From the NCBI RefSeq assembly GCF_005405585.1, contig NZ_BJEQ01000019.1, positions 1-64,000 of the forward strand: 64,000 nucleotides of DNA. The letters run 5' to 3'. The notes beneath the pieces were generated by a model. That model was not told the DNA's origin. It saw nothing but the letters and a program-made list of their open reading frames with translations, and did not search any database. This DNA comes from Agarivorans sp. Toyoura001. Lineage in GTDB: Bacteria > Pseudomonadota > Gammaproteobacteria > Enterobacterales > Celerinatantimonadaceae. Below, one piece after another: positions 16,945 through 26,412 of the stretch; the first letter of the stretch is position 1, and every line of letters starts with the position of its first letter. A program made the translations under genes and the position numbers.

Positions 16945-19149
16945 GTGTCCATAGTTCGTGTTGCCTTAGCCATTCCGCTACGTCGCCTATTTGATTACAG
17001 CGTACCTGATGGTACTCCTTTGCCAGTGATTGGTAGTCGCGTAAAGGTACCCTTTGGTAAAGGCGAAAAAGTGGGTTTAGTGATTGAGCACCCCAGCGAT
17101 AGCGACATTGAAGAAGACAAACTCAAGGCTTTTACTGAATCGCTCGACCAACAAGCACTATTGCCAGAAAGCCTATTTAAGCTACTGAACTGGGCCAGCT
17201 CTTATTATCACCACAGCTTGGGCGATGTGATCAGCCAAGCCTTGCCGGCACTTTTACGCAAAGGCGAGCCAGCCAAAGCCAAAAGCGTTGTTGCTTGGCA
17301 GCTTACAGACCAAGGTAAACAAGCCGATTTAAGTAGCTTTAGCCGCGCGCCGAAACAAGGCGTAGTGCTAGGCCATTTACAACAGCAAACTAATGGCCAG
17401 CTAAGTGACGAGCAATGCAAGCAGCAAGAGCTTTCTCGCACCGCCTTAAAGGCTTTGCTGGATAAAGACCTACTTAAGAAAATCGACATTAGCCCTGAAG
17501 CAAAAACGTGGTCAAAACACGACACCAATAAAAGCGCATCTTTACAGCTGAACTCAGAGCAAGCCATTGCAGTGGCGGCCATCAATCAAAGCATAGGCAG
17601 CTTTCAGGCTTTTCTGATTGAGGGCATTACCGGATCGGGTAAAACCGAAGTTTACTTAAACGTGATTGCCGAGGTACTTGCGCAAGGTAAACAAGCCTTA
17701 GTGCTGGTGCCAGAAATTGGCCTAACCCCGCAAACTTTAGCCCGCTTTGCTGAGCGTTTTACAGTGCCGGTTTTTGCTATTCACTCTGGATTAAATGATA
17801 CCGAACGTTTAAGTGCCTGGCTTAAAGCAAAAAGCGGCGAAGCCGGCATCATTATTGGCACCCGCTCTGCGGTATTCACCCCTATGGCTAACCCCGGTGT
17901 TATAATCATTGATGAAGAACACGACAGCTCGTTTAAACAGCAAGACAGTTTTCGCTATCACGCTCGCGACTTAGCCATTGTGCGCGCCCGCATGGAAAAA
18001 ACGCCTATTGTGCTTGGCTCAGCTACGCCTTCATTAGAGAGTTTGCATAACGCGCTTAGTGGCCGCTATTCACATTTAGAGTTAAAACAGCGAGCCGGTA
18101 ACGCCGCTCTAGCCGAGCAGCAATTGTTAGACATTCGCCAACAGCCACTATCGTCAGGTTTATCGCCAGCGTTGATCAAAGCCATGCGCATTGAGTTAAA
18201 AGCTGGCCGCCAAGTAATGCTGTTTCTTAATCGTCGCGGCTATGCCCCGGCGTTGTTGTGCCATGAATGTGGTCATGTGTGTGAGTGTGAGCGCTGCGAA
18301 GCTTACTTTACTTACCATCAGCAACCTCGCCATTTAGCCTGTCACCATTGTGGTAGCCAAAAAGCGGTACCTCACCAATGTACCCAATGTGGCTCCACCA
18401 ACTTAGTGACGACAGGTTTAGGTACCGAGCAGCTACAAGAAGCGCTGCTGGAAATATTCCCTGAATACAAAGTGGCACGTATAGACCGTGACAGCACTCG
18501 CCGTAAAGGTAGTTTAGAGCAGCTGCTCAACGATATTCATAGCAACCAGTATCAAATTCTTATTGGCACCCAAATGCTCGCCAAAGGCCACCATTTTCCC
18601 AACGTGACCTTGGTGGCATTGCTCGATATTGACCACGCCCTATTCTGCTCTGACTTTCGCGCGCCTGAGCGCTTAGCCCAGCTTTATGTGCAAGTTGCCG
18701 GTCGAGCCGGTCGAGCCAACCTGTTAGGTAAGGTGATGCTGCAATCGCATCACCCCGAGCATGAATTACTGCAAGATCTTATCAACAACGGTTACCAACA
18801 CTTTGCTCGCTTTGCCTTAAACGAGCGCAAAGACACCGAGCTACCGCCCTTTAGCTTTCAAGCCTTATTCCGCTTTGAAGCGGCAGACGGTAATGCAGTG
18901 AATGAGCTAAGCCAGCAGCTTTATCAGCTAGCTCAGCCATTGCAGCAAGGCGATACATGGGTATTTCCGCCCTCTCCTGCACCACAAGCTCGCCGAGCCG
19001 GTAAATACCGCATGCAACTTTTGGTTCAAGCTGAACAGCGGCCCAATTTGCATCAGTTGGTTTATCGCTTATTACCACAACTAGAACGCTTAAAATTGAG
19101 CCGAAAAGTGCGTTGGTCGCTAGATATTGACCCCTACGACATGCAATAA
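16945..19149 (+). CDS. priA: Primosomal helicase PriA
   Basis: PriA recognises repaired forks and reloads the replicative helicase. The 734-residue protein starts at GTG 16945 with MSIVRVALAIPLRRLFDY, the usual N-terminus. It has an N-terminal 3'-DNA-binding domain, Walker A GITGSGKTE (227-235), DEEH (323-326), and the eight-cysteine zinc-binding insert with CHECGH, CERCE, CHHCGS and CTQCGS. LIGTQMLAKGHHFPNV marks helicase motif V. Length is normal. It is divergent from rpmE across a 241-bp gap where I recognise no further elements. Confidence 0.97.
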   Translation: MSIVRVALAIPLRRLFDYSVPDGTPLPVIGSRVKVPFGKGEKVGLVIEHPSDSDIEEDKLKAFTESLDQQALLPESLFKLLNWASSYYHHSLGDVISQALPALLRKGEPAKAKSVVAWQLTDQGKQADLSSFSRAPKQGVVLGHLQQQTNGQLSDEQCKQQELSRTALKALLDKDLLKKIDISPEAKTWSKHDTNKSASLQLNSEQAIAVAAINQSIGSFQAFLIEGITGSGKTEVYLNVIAEVLAQGKQALVLVPEIGLTPQTLARFAERFTVPVFAIHSGLNDTERLSAWLKAKSGEAGIIIGTRSAVFTPMANPGVIIIDEEHDSSFKQQDSFRYHARDLAIVRARMEKTPIVLGSATPSLESLHNALSGRYSHLELKQRAGNAALAEQQLLDIRQQPLSSGLSPALIKAMRIELKAGRQVMLFLNRRGYAPALLCHECGHVCECERCEAYFTYHQQPRHLACHHCGSQKAVPHQCTQCGSTNLVTTGLGTEQLQEALLEIFPEYKVARIDRDSTRRKGSLEQLLNDIHSNQYQILIGTQMLAKGHHFPNVTLVALLDIDHALFCSDFRAPERLAQLYVQVAGRAGRANLLGKVMLQSHHPEHELLQDLINNGYQHFARFALNERKDTELPPFSFQALFRFEAADGNAVNELSQQLYQLAQPLQQGDTWVFPPSPAPQARRAGKYRMQLLVQAEQRPNLHQLVYRLLPQLERLKLSRKVRWSLDIDPYDMQ

Positions 19150-19337
19150 ATAAGTGGGTGTTTTTCCAAGTGGCGAGGATCTATCTCGCAGCCTTTAACA
19201 CCTAGGATTAACGACTATTTCCCTTGATGTTGAAAGCCAAGCTTAATTAGCCAAGATAAGAGATAGTTTTCATCACAAATTGTCGGTAAAATGCCCGCTT
19301 TGTACATTCTATTTACGCGAGATTGGTGTCAACCTAC

Positions 19338-21092
19338 ATGAAAGAGCTTATTCAACAACTTCTGGAACAAACGGTCACAGCCCTGAAACAACAGCAGGTG
19401 CTTCCTGAAGGATTCGAACCAAAGATCCAAGTAGACCGAACCAAAGATAAAGCTCATGGGGATTTAGCCACCAACCTTGCGCTAATGGCTGCCAAACCTG
19501 CGGGTAAAAACCCGCGTGAACTGGCTCAACTAATCGTAGACAACCTGCCAGCATCTACATTGGTAGAAAAAACCAATATCGCAGGCCCTGGTTTCATTAA
19601 TTTTTACCTGAATAACGATTGGTTAGCTTCGCAAGTTGAAGCCATGGCCACTTCTGCAACTGCCAACGTTAAACCAGCCGAGCAAACTCAAACGATTGTT
19701 GTGGATTACTCTGCACCAAACGTAGCCAAAGAAATGCACGTAGGCCACCTACGTTCAACCATTATTGGCGACGCGGTTGTTCGCACTCTAGAGTTTTTAG
19801 GCCATAAAGTAGTTCGCGCTAATCACATTGGTGATTGGGGTACACAATTTGGCATGCTTATCGCTAATCTTGAAGAAGTTGAAGCGCGCGGCACTGACGC
19901 TGGCGACATTGAGCTAGCCGATTTAGAAGTATTCTATCGGGAGTCAAAAGCACGTTACGACAGCGACGAAGTGTTTGCCGAACGCGCCCGTAACTATGTG
20001 GTTAAACTGCAAAGTGGTGATGAATATTGCAATACCATGTGGCGCAAGTTAGTCGATGTAACCCTTAGCCATAACCAAGCGGTATACGATCGCTTAAACG
20101 TATCGTTAACTAAAAACGATGTGATGGGCGAAAGCATGTACAACCCTATGTTGAACGAAGTTGTTAGCGACCTCAAGCAACAGGGATTAGCAGTAGAAGA
20201 TAACGGCGCAACCGTGGTGTTCTTAGATGAGTACAAGAACAAAGATGGCGACCCTATGGGCGTTATTATTCGGAAGAAAGATGGCGGTTTCTTGTATACC
20301 ACCACCGACATCGCCTGTGCCAAATACCGTTACCAAAACTTAAATGCCGATCGCGTATTGTACTTCATCGATTCACGTCAGCATCAGCATCTTATGCAAG
20401 CGTGGAACATTGTTCGTAAAGCGGGTTACGTGCCTGAAGAAGTACCTTTAGAGCACCATGCGTTTGGCATGATGCTTGGCAAAGATGGTCGCCCATTCAA
20501 AACCCGTAGTGGTGGCACGGTTAAACTCGTAGATTTACTGGAAGAAGCCGAGCAACGCGCGCAAACCATTGTGGCCGAAAAATCACGCGATTTAGATGCC
20601 GAACAACAAGTTGTGGCAGCTAAAGCAATAGCCATGGGCGCAGTAAAATACGCCGATCTATCAAAGAACCGTACTACCGATTACATCTTTGATTGGGAGA
20701 ACATGCTGGCCTTTAACGGCAACACGGCTCCTTACTTGCAGTACGCTTACACCCGTATTCAGTCAATTATTCGCCGCTCAGAGATTGACGTAGCTAACTT
20801 GCAACAGGCTATTAAGCTAGAGCAAGAAGCCGAAATCGCCTTGGCGCAAAAGCTCATTCAGTTTAGCGATGCAGTGCATAATGTGGCCAACAAAGGTATG
20901 CCACACATGATGTGTAACTACCTCTACGAGCTAGCCGGCGCATTCATGACCTTCTACGAAGCTTGCCCAATCCTTAAAGACGAAGTAGACAGCGACACTA
21001 AGTGCAGCCGTTTACGTTTAGCGGCACTTACCGCTAAAGTGCTTGACCAAGGCTTATCACTACTAGGAATTGACACCCTGGAACGCATGTAA
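19338..21092 (+). CDS. argS: Arginyl-tRNA synthetase
   Basis: ArgS charges tRNA-Arg. The 584-residue class I synthetase has the HIGH-type signature as [25 protein letters not shown] just after it and, as is common for ArgS, no KMSKS, with [15 protein letters not shown] in its place; the anticodon-binding domain fills the C-terminal 130 residues. I take ATG 19338 (MKELIQQLL), which fits relatives; TTG 19323 and GTG 19326 are alternatives and no clear ribosome site decides. The SPOR gene begins two bases after the stop, so the two are probably translated as a unit. Confidence 0.96.
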   Translation: MKELIQQLLEQTVTALKQQQVLPEGFEPKIQVDRTKDKAHGDLATNLALMAAKPAGKNPRELAQLIVDNLPASTLVEKTNIAGPGFINFYLNNDWLASQVEAMATSATANVKPAEQTQTIVVDYSAPNVAKEMHVGHLRSTIIGDAVVRTLEFLGHKVVRANHIGDWGTQFGMLIANLEEVEARGTDAGDIELADLEVFYRESKARYDSDEVFAERARNYVVKLQSGDEYCNTMWRKLVDVTLSHNQAVYDRLNVSLTKNDVMGESMYNPMLNEVVSDLKQQGLAVEDNGATVVFLDEYKNKDGDPMGVIIRKKDGGFLYTTTDIACAKYRYQNLNADRVLYFIDSRQHQHLMQAWNIVRKAGYVPEEVPLEHHAFGMMLGKDGRPFKTRSGGTVKLVDLLEEAEQRAQTIVAEKSRDLDAEQQVVAAKAIAMGAVKYADLSKNRTTDYIFDWENMLAFNGNTAPYLQYAYTRIQSIIRRSEIDVANLQQAIKLEQEAEIALAQKLIQFSDAVHNVANKGMPHMMCNYLYELAGAFMTFYEACPILKDEVDSDTKCSRLRLAALTAKVLDQGLSLLGIDTLERM

Positions 21093-21094
21093 GT

Positions 21095-21655
21095 ATGGCT
21101 AAGGACTACGTTGGGCGCAGTAAGCCCAAAAAACGCACGGCTAAACCTAGCCGTGCAGTAAGCAATAAAAAGCGCTTTCCGCTGCCGCTCGCCCTTGGCG
21201 TAGTGGCTGCAATTGTTGGTTTTTCTGTTTTGCTGTTTAATATTAAAGGCACTGCACCAACTCCAGCGCCAGAGCTAAGCGAGATAGTAAAACCTCAGGC
21301 AACCAAAACTAAGCCCAAAACTCGCTTACCCGAGCCGCCTAAAGAGCGCACCTACGTAAAAGAATTGGAAGAGAAAAAGGTAGAAGTAGAGTTAGCTGAA
21401 AAGTCAGCTGAACCGGCTAAACCTTATCAAATGCAATGTGCTTCTTTCCGCAGCCGCGATAAAGCAGAAGAGAGCAAAGCCTTAATCGCTTTTGCAGGCT
21501 TAGAAAGCCAAATAAGACGTACCGAAGGTAAAAATGGCGCTTGGTATCGCGTTGTATTAGGCCCATTTCCTACTAAACGCGATGCAGAACGTGCTCGACA
21601 CGTGCTACAACGTGCCAAGATAAATGGCTGCCAAATCTGGCACTGGAACTTCTAA
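21095..21655 (+). CDS. ftsN: FtsN-like SPOR-domain cell division protein
   Basis: A 186-residue bitopic membrane protein: basic cytoplasmic tail (1-27), one membrane helix (about 28-48), a Pro/Lys/Glu-rich periplasmic linker and a C-terminal SPOR domain (about 108-184: YQMQCASFRSRDKAEESKALI, WYRVVLGPFPTKRDAERA). SPOR domains bind denuded septal glycan, and FtsN activates septal peptidoglycan synthesis. The start DYVGRSKPKK and the position before hslVU match FtsN, though it is shorter than the 319-residue E. coli protein. A strong hairpin follows. Confidence 0.88.
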   Translation: MAKDYVGRSKPKKRTAKPSRAVSNKKRFPLPLALGVVAAIVGFSVLLFNIKGTAPTPAPELSEIVKPQATKTKPKTRLPEPPKERTYVKELEEKKVEVELAEKSAEPAKPYQMQCASFRSRDKAEESKALIAFAGLESQIRRTEGKNGAWYRVVLGPFPTKRDAERARHVLQRAKINGCQIWHWNF

Positions 21656-21673
21656 CAAGTCAAAAATCCTCTT

Positions 21674-21706
21674 TAAGCCGAATAAATGCTATTCGGCTTA
21701 TATTTT
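21674..21706 (+). terminator. Rho-independent terminator after ftsN
   Basis: Perfect 10-bp stem TAAGCCGAAT/ATTCGGCTTA (21674-21683, 21691-21700), then TATTTT. Confidence 0.85.
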
Positions 21707-21856
21707 AACCACTTAGACTTTTCATTCTATTTAAATCTTGTATTATTTATAACCAAAAATAATGCTGGGTATCGTCAAGTTTGTAGCTAAATATTCTTAG
21801 TCATTAGTTAAGCTTTGTTAAAAAAACAACGCTAAGCAATTAAAAATATTAGTTAT

Positions 21857-21884
21857 TTGAACTGGTTCTCAACTATGTTATAAA
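21857..21884 (+). promoter_or_regulatory. Candidate sigma-70 promoter for the PilZ gene
   Basis: TTGAAC (21857-21862) and TATAAA (21879-21884) with a 16-bp spacer, in an A/T-rich gap. The inferred start lies about 80 bases before the PilZ ATG. Nothing else recognisable lies in 21707-21973. Confidence 0.4.
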
Positions 21885-21973
21885 AATGTAGCTACGCTAT
21901 ATTGTTAATAACAGTTAAAATGCGGAATATTTATAGGCTTTAAATCCGCGACTCGTAATAGGAACGCGATGAA

Positions 21974-22276
21974 ATGGAAAACACCGAACTAGAGCAGCTA
22001 GATCGTCGGCGCTCAATGCGACTGGATCTAGAAAATGAGCCAGTAAAACTTATGTGGAAAAACAGCGATGGAGAAGCTGAAAGCATAGAAGCAACTTGCA
22101 TAGACATATCACGTCGCGGCTTGTTAATTATGCACAGTGATGATCTACAGATTGGCACCAAACTTATAATAAAATTTGCCACTGAACATGCTGACGCCAC
22201 AGAAATGAAAGCCAAGGTGGCTCGTTGCCATCGAAAGAACTTCACCAGTTACCATATGTTTTTGTTATTGTTGTAA
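21974..22276 (+). CDS. PilZ-domain protein (likely c-di-GMP binding)
   Basis: A single-domain 100-residue PilZ protein. The two ligand motifs are present: RRSMR (12-16) for RxxxR and DISRRG (44-49) for D/NxSxxG, so c-di-GMP binding is expected. The C-terminus is abrupt: after VARCHRKNFTSYH, where relatives usually continue with a VGL-type strand, it ends MFLLLL, which might reflect a small frameshift. AGGA lies about 11 bases before ATG 21974. It precedes the ParA-like gene on the same strand with a 107-bp gap. The output partner is unknown. Confidence 0.82.
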   Translation: MENTELEQLDRRRSMRLDLENEPVKLMWKNSDGEAESIEATCIDISRRGLLIMHSDDLQIGTKLIIKFATEHADATEMKAKVARCHRKNFTSYHMFLLLL

Positions 22277-22383
22277 AAAAAATCACGCTCCAAGCAATAT
22301 CCGTGGAGTGTCTTATACTTATTAGGACTTGATTGGCGGCCAAAAGCACATTTGGCCACAAGTGATAATAAGAAGGAGCAGCC

Positions 22384-23037
22384 ATGTTAATACTGGTTGG
22401 CGGAGAAAAAGGTGGCAACGGCAAGAGCAGCTTTGCACAGAACATTGCGGTTCACCTCACCACTACTAAACACCCCAAAGTCTTAATCGTTGACTGCGAT
22501 GACCATCAGTCGAGCCTTGACTGGATTAATACCCGCGCTATAAACACCGCACTTAGCCATATTGATGGCATTCGTTTATTTGGCAAAATTCGTAATGATT
22601 TGCTGAACCTAAAAAGCCGTCATGACTATGTAGTGATTGACTGCGGAGGCTTAGACAATTTGGCCTTAGGCGCTGCTATGTCGGTTGCTCAGAAAGTGCT
22701 GCTACCTATTCGCCCAAAACAGCGCGACTTAAAAAGCCTCAGCTTTCTAGATGACGCAATAAGTACTTGCCGATTAGTGAACCCGAACATGACAGCGAGC
22801 ATCGTGCTAAGTCAATGCACAACCTCGGCTAAACAGACACAACGAGTTAACGATGCGAGGCAGCAGTGCCAAGCTCTTGGATTGCATGTATTGGAATCGG
22901 AAAGCCAGCATCATTTCGCCTATGATGAAGCCGAAGAAACTGGCCGTTCAATTAATGAAATAGAACCCAATAGCCAAGCAGCTAAAGAGCTTGACGCGAT
23001 CATTAAAGAATTTCTTGATGTCTCACCCACCAATTAG
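22384..23037 (+). CDS. Orphan ParA/MinD-family ATPase
   Basis: A 217-residue P-loop ATPase with the deviant Walker A motif KGGNGKSS (9-16) and a second motif LIVDCDDHQSS with Asp40, typical of ParA proteins that partition plasmids or position cellular machines. VVIDCGG is near residue 80. No ParB-like gene, centromere repeats or cargo gene sits beside it, so it is an orphan; Soj-, ParC- and MipZ-type positioning roles are possible. Start ATG 22384 has AAGGAG five bases upstream. It is in the same direction as PilZ and hslVU but lies 169 bp from hslV, which has its own heat-shock promoter. Confidence 0.85.
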   Translation: MLILVGGEKGGNGKSSFAQNIAVHLTTTKHPKVLIVDCDDHQSSLDWINTRAINTALSHIDGIRLFGKIRNDLLNLKSRHDYVVIDCGGLDNLALGAAMSVAQKVLLPIRPKQRDLKSLSFLDDAISTCRLVNPNMTASIVLSQCTTSAKQTQRVNDARQQCQALGLHVLESESQHHFAYDEAEETGRSINEIEPNSQAAKELDAIIKEFLDVSPTN

Positions 23038-23122
23038 ACGCGACATTCTTCTAAGAAAACCAAATCACGGCCTAAAATGCGGCGAGTTAAACTGCGATTA
23101 GCCGCTGTTTTTCGGTAAATAC

Positions 23123-23151
23123 CTTGAAAAAGACCTTAGCCTCCCCCATTT
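23123..23151 (+). promoter_or_regulatory. Sigma-32 heat-shock promoter for hslVU
   Basis: CTTGAAA (23123-23129) and CCCCATTT (23144-23151), both exact matches to the sigma-32 consensus, are separated by 14 bp. Transcription would begin near 23158, about 50 bases before hslV. Confidence 0.93.
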
Positions 23152-23206
23152 CAAAAGTATAGCTAAGCTAATGTATACAGTTAGCTCAACCAATTGAGGA
23201 AATAAC

Positions 23207-23737
23207 GTGACTACTATCGTCTCCGTACGCCGCAACGGCAAAGTGATCATTGCTGGCGATGGCCAAGTCTCCCTTGGCAATACTGTGATGAAAGGCAACG
23301 CCAAGAAAGTGCGCCGCCTATACCACGGTAAAGTTCTCGCCGGCTTTGCTGGCGGCACAGCCGATGCTTTCACCCTATTCGAACGCTTTGAAGCCAAGCT
23401 TGAAATGCACCAGGGCCATCTTACTAAAGCCGCTGTAGAGCTCGCCAAAGATTGGCGAACCGACCGCATGTTACGCAAACTAGAAGCACTTCTTGCAGTA
23501 GCTGATGGCGAGGCCTCGCTAATCATTACTGGTAATGGTGATGTGGTTCAGCCAGAACACGACTTAATTGCCATTGGCTCGGGTGGACCCTTCGCCCAAT
23601 CGGCGGCATTAGCCCTATTAGAAAATACCGAGCTAGGCGCGCGCGAAATCGCAGAAAAAAGTCTGACCATTGCCGGTAACATTTGTGTATTTACTAACTT
23701 AAATCACACCATCGAAGAATTAGACGCTAAAGCCTAA
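23207..23737 (+). CDS. hslV: HslV protease subunit of the HslUV complex
   Basis: HslV is the proteasome-like peptidase (dodecamer) driven by HslU. The GTG start at 23207, with GAGGA six bases upstream, gives [22 protein letters not shown]; removal of Met leaves the catalytic Thr. The 176-residue length and [25 protein letters not shown] are typical. hslU begins 19 bases after the stop. It is driven by a consensus heat-shock promoter. Confidence 0.98.
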   Translation: MTTIVSVRRNGKVIIAGDGQVSLGNTVMKGNAKKVRRLYHGKVLAGFAGGTADAFTLFERFEAKLEMHQGHLTKAAVELAKDWRTDRMLRKLEALLAVADGEASLIITGNGDVVQPEHDLIAIGSGGPFAQSAALALLENTELGAREIAEKSLTIAGNICVFTNLNHTIEELDAKA

Positions 23738-23756
23738 GGCTTTGCAGGAAAACATC

Positions 23757-25088
23757 ATGTCGAAAATGACCCCAAGAGAAATCGTCTCAGAGTTAGACAA
23801 CCACATTATTGGCCAAGCAGATGCAAAACGTGCAGTAGCGATAGCGCTTCGTAACCGCTGGCGTCGTATGCAACTTGATGCCGAGTTGCGCCAAGAAGTC
23901 ACCCCAAAAAATATTCTAATGATTGGCCCAACCGGTGTGGGTAAAACAGAAATTGCCCGCCGCTTAGCGAAGCTTGCTCACGCACCATTTATTAAAGTAG
24001 AAGCGACAAAATTCACTGAAGTGGGTTATGTGGGTAAAGAAGTTGAAACTATTATTCGTGATTTGGCCGATGTAGCATTCAAAATTACTCGCGAACAAGA
24101 AACCGAAAAATTCCGTTTTCGTGCAGAAGACCAAGCTGAAGACCGCATTCTAGACGCGCTACTCCCACCGGCTAAAGATACCTTTGGCCATGAGGAAAAA
24201 GGCGAAGAAAGCTCTACCCGTCAAACTTTCCGCAAGAAACTACGCGAAGGCAAGCTAGACGATAAAGAGATTGAAATTGATATTGCCCAGCCACAAGTGG
24301 GTGTAGAAATTATGGCTCCTCCTGGTATGGAAGAGATGACTAACCAGCTACAAGGCATGTTCCAAAACTTGTCTGGAAACAAAGATACCAAGAAACGAAA
24401 AGTTAAGATTAAAGAAGCCCTTAAGCTACTTATTGAAGAAGAAGCCGCTAAAATGGTAAACCCTGAAGAGCTAAAAGAAAAAGCCCTTCATGCGGTTGAA
24501 AACAATGGCATTGTATTCTTAGACGAAATCGACAAAATTTGTAAACGTGGAGACTCTTCAGGTCCAGATGTAAGCCGCGAGGGCGTTCAGCGAGATCTAC
24601 TGCCATTAGTAGAAGGCTCAACCGTTAGTACCAAACATGGCATGGTTAAAACCGATCATATCTTGTTTATTGCATCGGGTGCTTTCCAGGTAGCAAAACC
24701 TTCCGATCTTATTCCTGAATTACAAGGTCGCTTGCCAATTCGCGTCAGTTTAAGCGCCTTAAGCGCTGACGATTTTGTACGTATTCTTACCGAACCCAAC
24801 GCATCACTAACCGAGCAGTACAAAGCTCTAATGGCTACCGAAGGCTTAGATATAGAGTTTACCGAAGATGGTATTCGCCGTATCGCCGATGCAGCATGGC
24901 AAGTAAACGAGCGTACCGAAAACATTGGTGCTCGCCGTTTACACACGGTAATGGAAAAGCTGATGGAAGAGCTAAGCTTTGTCGCTTCTGACAACGCTGG
25001 CCAAACCGTTGTGATTGACGCTAAGTACGTTAACGAGTCTTTAGACGACCTAGTGGCCGACGAAGACTTAAGCCGCTTTATTTTATAA
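23757..25088 (+). CDS. hslU: HslU ATPase subunit of the HslUV protease
   Basis: HslU is the AAA+ unfoldase that feeds HslV. ATG 23757, eight bases after AGGA, gives [14 protein letters not shown] and 443 residues, the same length as E. coli; a TTG five codons earlier is also in frame. Walker A is GPTGVGKTE (57-65), Walker B is IVFLDEID, and the charged I-domain lies between. It ends LSRFIL, the conserved tail that docks into HslV. Confidence 0.98.
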   Translation: MSKMTPREIVSELDNHIIGQADAKRAVAIALRNRWRRMQLDAELRQEVTPKNILMIGPTGVGKTEIARRLAKLAHAPFIKVEATKFTEVGYVGKEVETIIRDLADVAFKITREQETEKFRFRAEDQAEDRILDALLPPAKDTFGHEEKGEESSTRQTFRKKLREGKLDDKEIEIDIAQPQVGVEIMAPPGMEEMTNQLQGMFQNLSGNKDTKKRKVKIKEALKLLIEEEAAKMVNPEELKEKALHAVENNGIVFLDEIDKICKRGDSSGPDVSREGVQRDLLPLVEGSTVSTKHGMVKTDHILFIASGAFQVAKPSDLIPELQGRLPIRVSLSALSADDFVRILTEPNASLTEQYKALMATEGLDIEFTEDGIRRIADAAWQVNERTENIGARRLHTVMEKLMEELSFVASDNAGQTVVIDAKYVNESLDDLVADEDLSRFIL

Positions 25089-25107
25089 GCGCTGTTGGTC
25101 TGCTCTC

Positions 25108-25133
25108 AAGCCGCCACTTTGGCGGCTTTTTTT
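25108..25133 (+). terminator. Rho-independent terminator after hslU
   Basis: Stem AAGCCGCC/GGCGGCTT (25108-25115, 25121-25128), 5-base loop, then a run of seven Ts. Confidence 0.94.
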
Positions 25134-25269
25134 GTATCTGCGCGGAATGCAAAGCCCACTATACATAGGCTAGATGCAATTCTTAATTACTTGATATTTC
25201 TTAATTGAAAACGGCAACTTAGGGTTTATACTGGTAGCGAACACTCGGGCCAATTTTAGGATCCAGACC

Positions 25270-25758
25270 ATGGAATATAATACCTCTGAACTTTGTGACC
25301 TTTACGCAGATACGGTTGACGTTGTTGAACCCATGTTTGCCAGCTACGGTGGCAGAAATGCTTTTGGGGGCGAAATCACTACCATTAAGTGCTTCGAAAA
25401 CTCAGGTTTAATCGCCCAAGTTGTACAAGAGTCTGGAACGGGTCGAGTATTGCTTATTGATGGTGGTGGTTCGTTACGCCGCGCATTGGTTGATGTAAGC
25501 ATTGCCGAAACTGCTGCCGAAAACGAGTGGGATGGCATTATTGTTTATGGTTGTGTACGCGATGTAGATGCCATTGAAGATTTGGATATAGGCATTCAAG
25601 CCTTAGCATCTATTCCCGTTGGCGCAGATGCCGAGGATGAGACAGGGGATGTAAATATTCCGGTAAACTTTGGCGGCGTGACCTTCCTTCCAGAAGATCA
25701 CATCTATGCAGATACCACTGGGGTAATCTTATCGCCTGAGCCACTTGATATAGAATAA
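25270..25758 (+). CDS. rraA: Regulator of ribonuclease activity A
   Basis: RraA is a small trimeric protein that binds RNase E and tempers RNA decay. The 162-residue length and the stretches [17 protein letters not shown] (5-21), [32 protein letters not shown] and [11 protein letters not shown] match the family. E. coli rraA is also followed by zapB; here zapB converges on it, 17 bp away. Confidence 0.96.
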   Translation: MEYNTSELCDLYADTVDVVEPMFASYGGRNAFGGEITTIKCFENSGLIAQVVQESGTGRVLLIDGGGSLRRALVDVSIAETAAENEWDGIIVYGCVRDVDAIEDLDIGIQALASIPVGADAEDETGDVNIPVNFGGVTFLPEDHIYADTTGVILSPEPLDIE

Positions 25759-25775
25759 GCGCCCAAGCTAGCAGC

Positions 25776-25982
25776 TTATTCGGCGTGAACGTCTTCAATT
25801 CGGCCTAACAAGGCTTTAAGACGTTCTTGCCAAGCTTGCTGTTCTTGCAATAAACGGCCATTTTCGTCATTCAATTGGCTGTTTTGCTCTTTCAGCTCAT
25901 CAATTTCCATACGCAACAATTCAATGCTATCAACTGCAACCTGAACTTTTGCTTCCAATTTTTCTAATACGTCAAAAGACAT
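25776..25982 (-). CDS. zapB: Cell division protein ZapB
   Basis: A 68-residue coiled coil almost throughout its length (heptads from [18 protein letters not shown] to the C-terminus). ZapB bundles with ZapA at the Z-ring and the nucleoid Ter region. Size, the start [14 protein letters not shown] and adjacency to rraA identify it despite low information content. CGGGAG lies about ten bases before the ATG. Confidence 0.93.
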   Translation of the reverse strand: MSFDVLEKLEAKVQVAVDSIELLRMEIDELKEQNSQLNDENGRLLQEQQAWQERLKALLGRIEDVHAE

Positions 25983-26038
25983 CGATATTTCTCCCGTTAA
26001 TTCTGTTTCTCAGCCAACTCTTCTTATTTGAGTTGAAT

Positions 26039-26092
26039 CAGTCATCATGGATAAATGAACCCAGCTCAGCGTTCACATATTGATGATGACTG
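26039..26092. repeat. Nested inverted repeat between zapB and the DUF1653 gene
   Basis: CAGTCATCAT (26039-26048) pairs perfectly with ATGATGACTG (26083-26092), and inside them TGAAC (26056-26060) pairs with GTTCA (26071-26075). The element lies in the 192-bp gap between the divergent zapB and DUF1653 genes, so it could be an operator or a leader RNA structure. Confidence 0.6.
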
Positions 26093-26174
26093 CTTTTAAA
26101 GCAGCATACTCTTGTCATCTATAGCCAACAAGCGTAGAACAGTATTTCCCTAACTAGTTGTTGAATAAATAGTC

Positions 26175-26396
26175 ATGAATCTAAAAAAAGGCCGCTACCG
26201 CCACTATAAAGGCCCAGAATATCAAGTTATCGATACCGTACAACATTCTGAAACCGAGGAACACTTAGTCCTTTACCGCCCGCTATATGGCGAAGGAAAA
26301 CTATGGGTGAGACCTTATGAGATGTTTTTTGAGAAAGTAGAGCAAGATGGTGAGCAAGTGCCGCGATTTACTTTTGTCGAAGCACTTGAAGACTAA
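26175..26396 (+). CDS. DUF1653-family small protein
   Basis: A 73-residue protein fitting DUF1653: start KKGRYRHYKGPEYQVIDTVQHSE, middle LVLYRPLYGEG and WVRPYEMFFEKV, the usual length. It is probably a small beta-barrel; the role is unknown. There is no clear ribosome site. It converges on cysE, ending 16 bp away. Confidence 0.85.
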   Translation: MNLKKGRYRHYKGPEYQVIDTVQHSETEEHLVLYRPLYGEGKLWVRPYEMFFEKVEQDGEQVPRFTFVEALED

Positions 26397-26412
26397 GCCT
26401 AACAGGCTAGGA

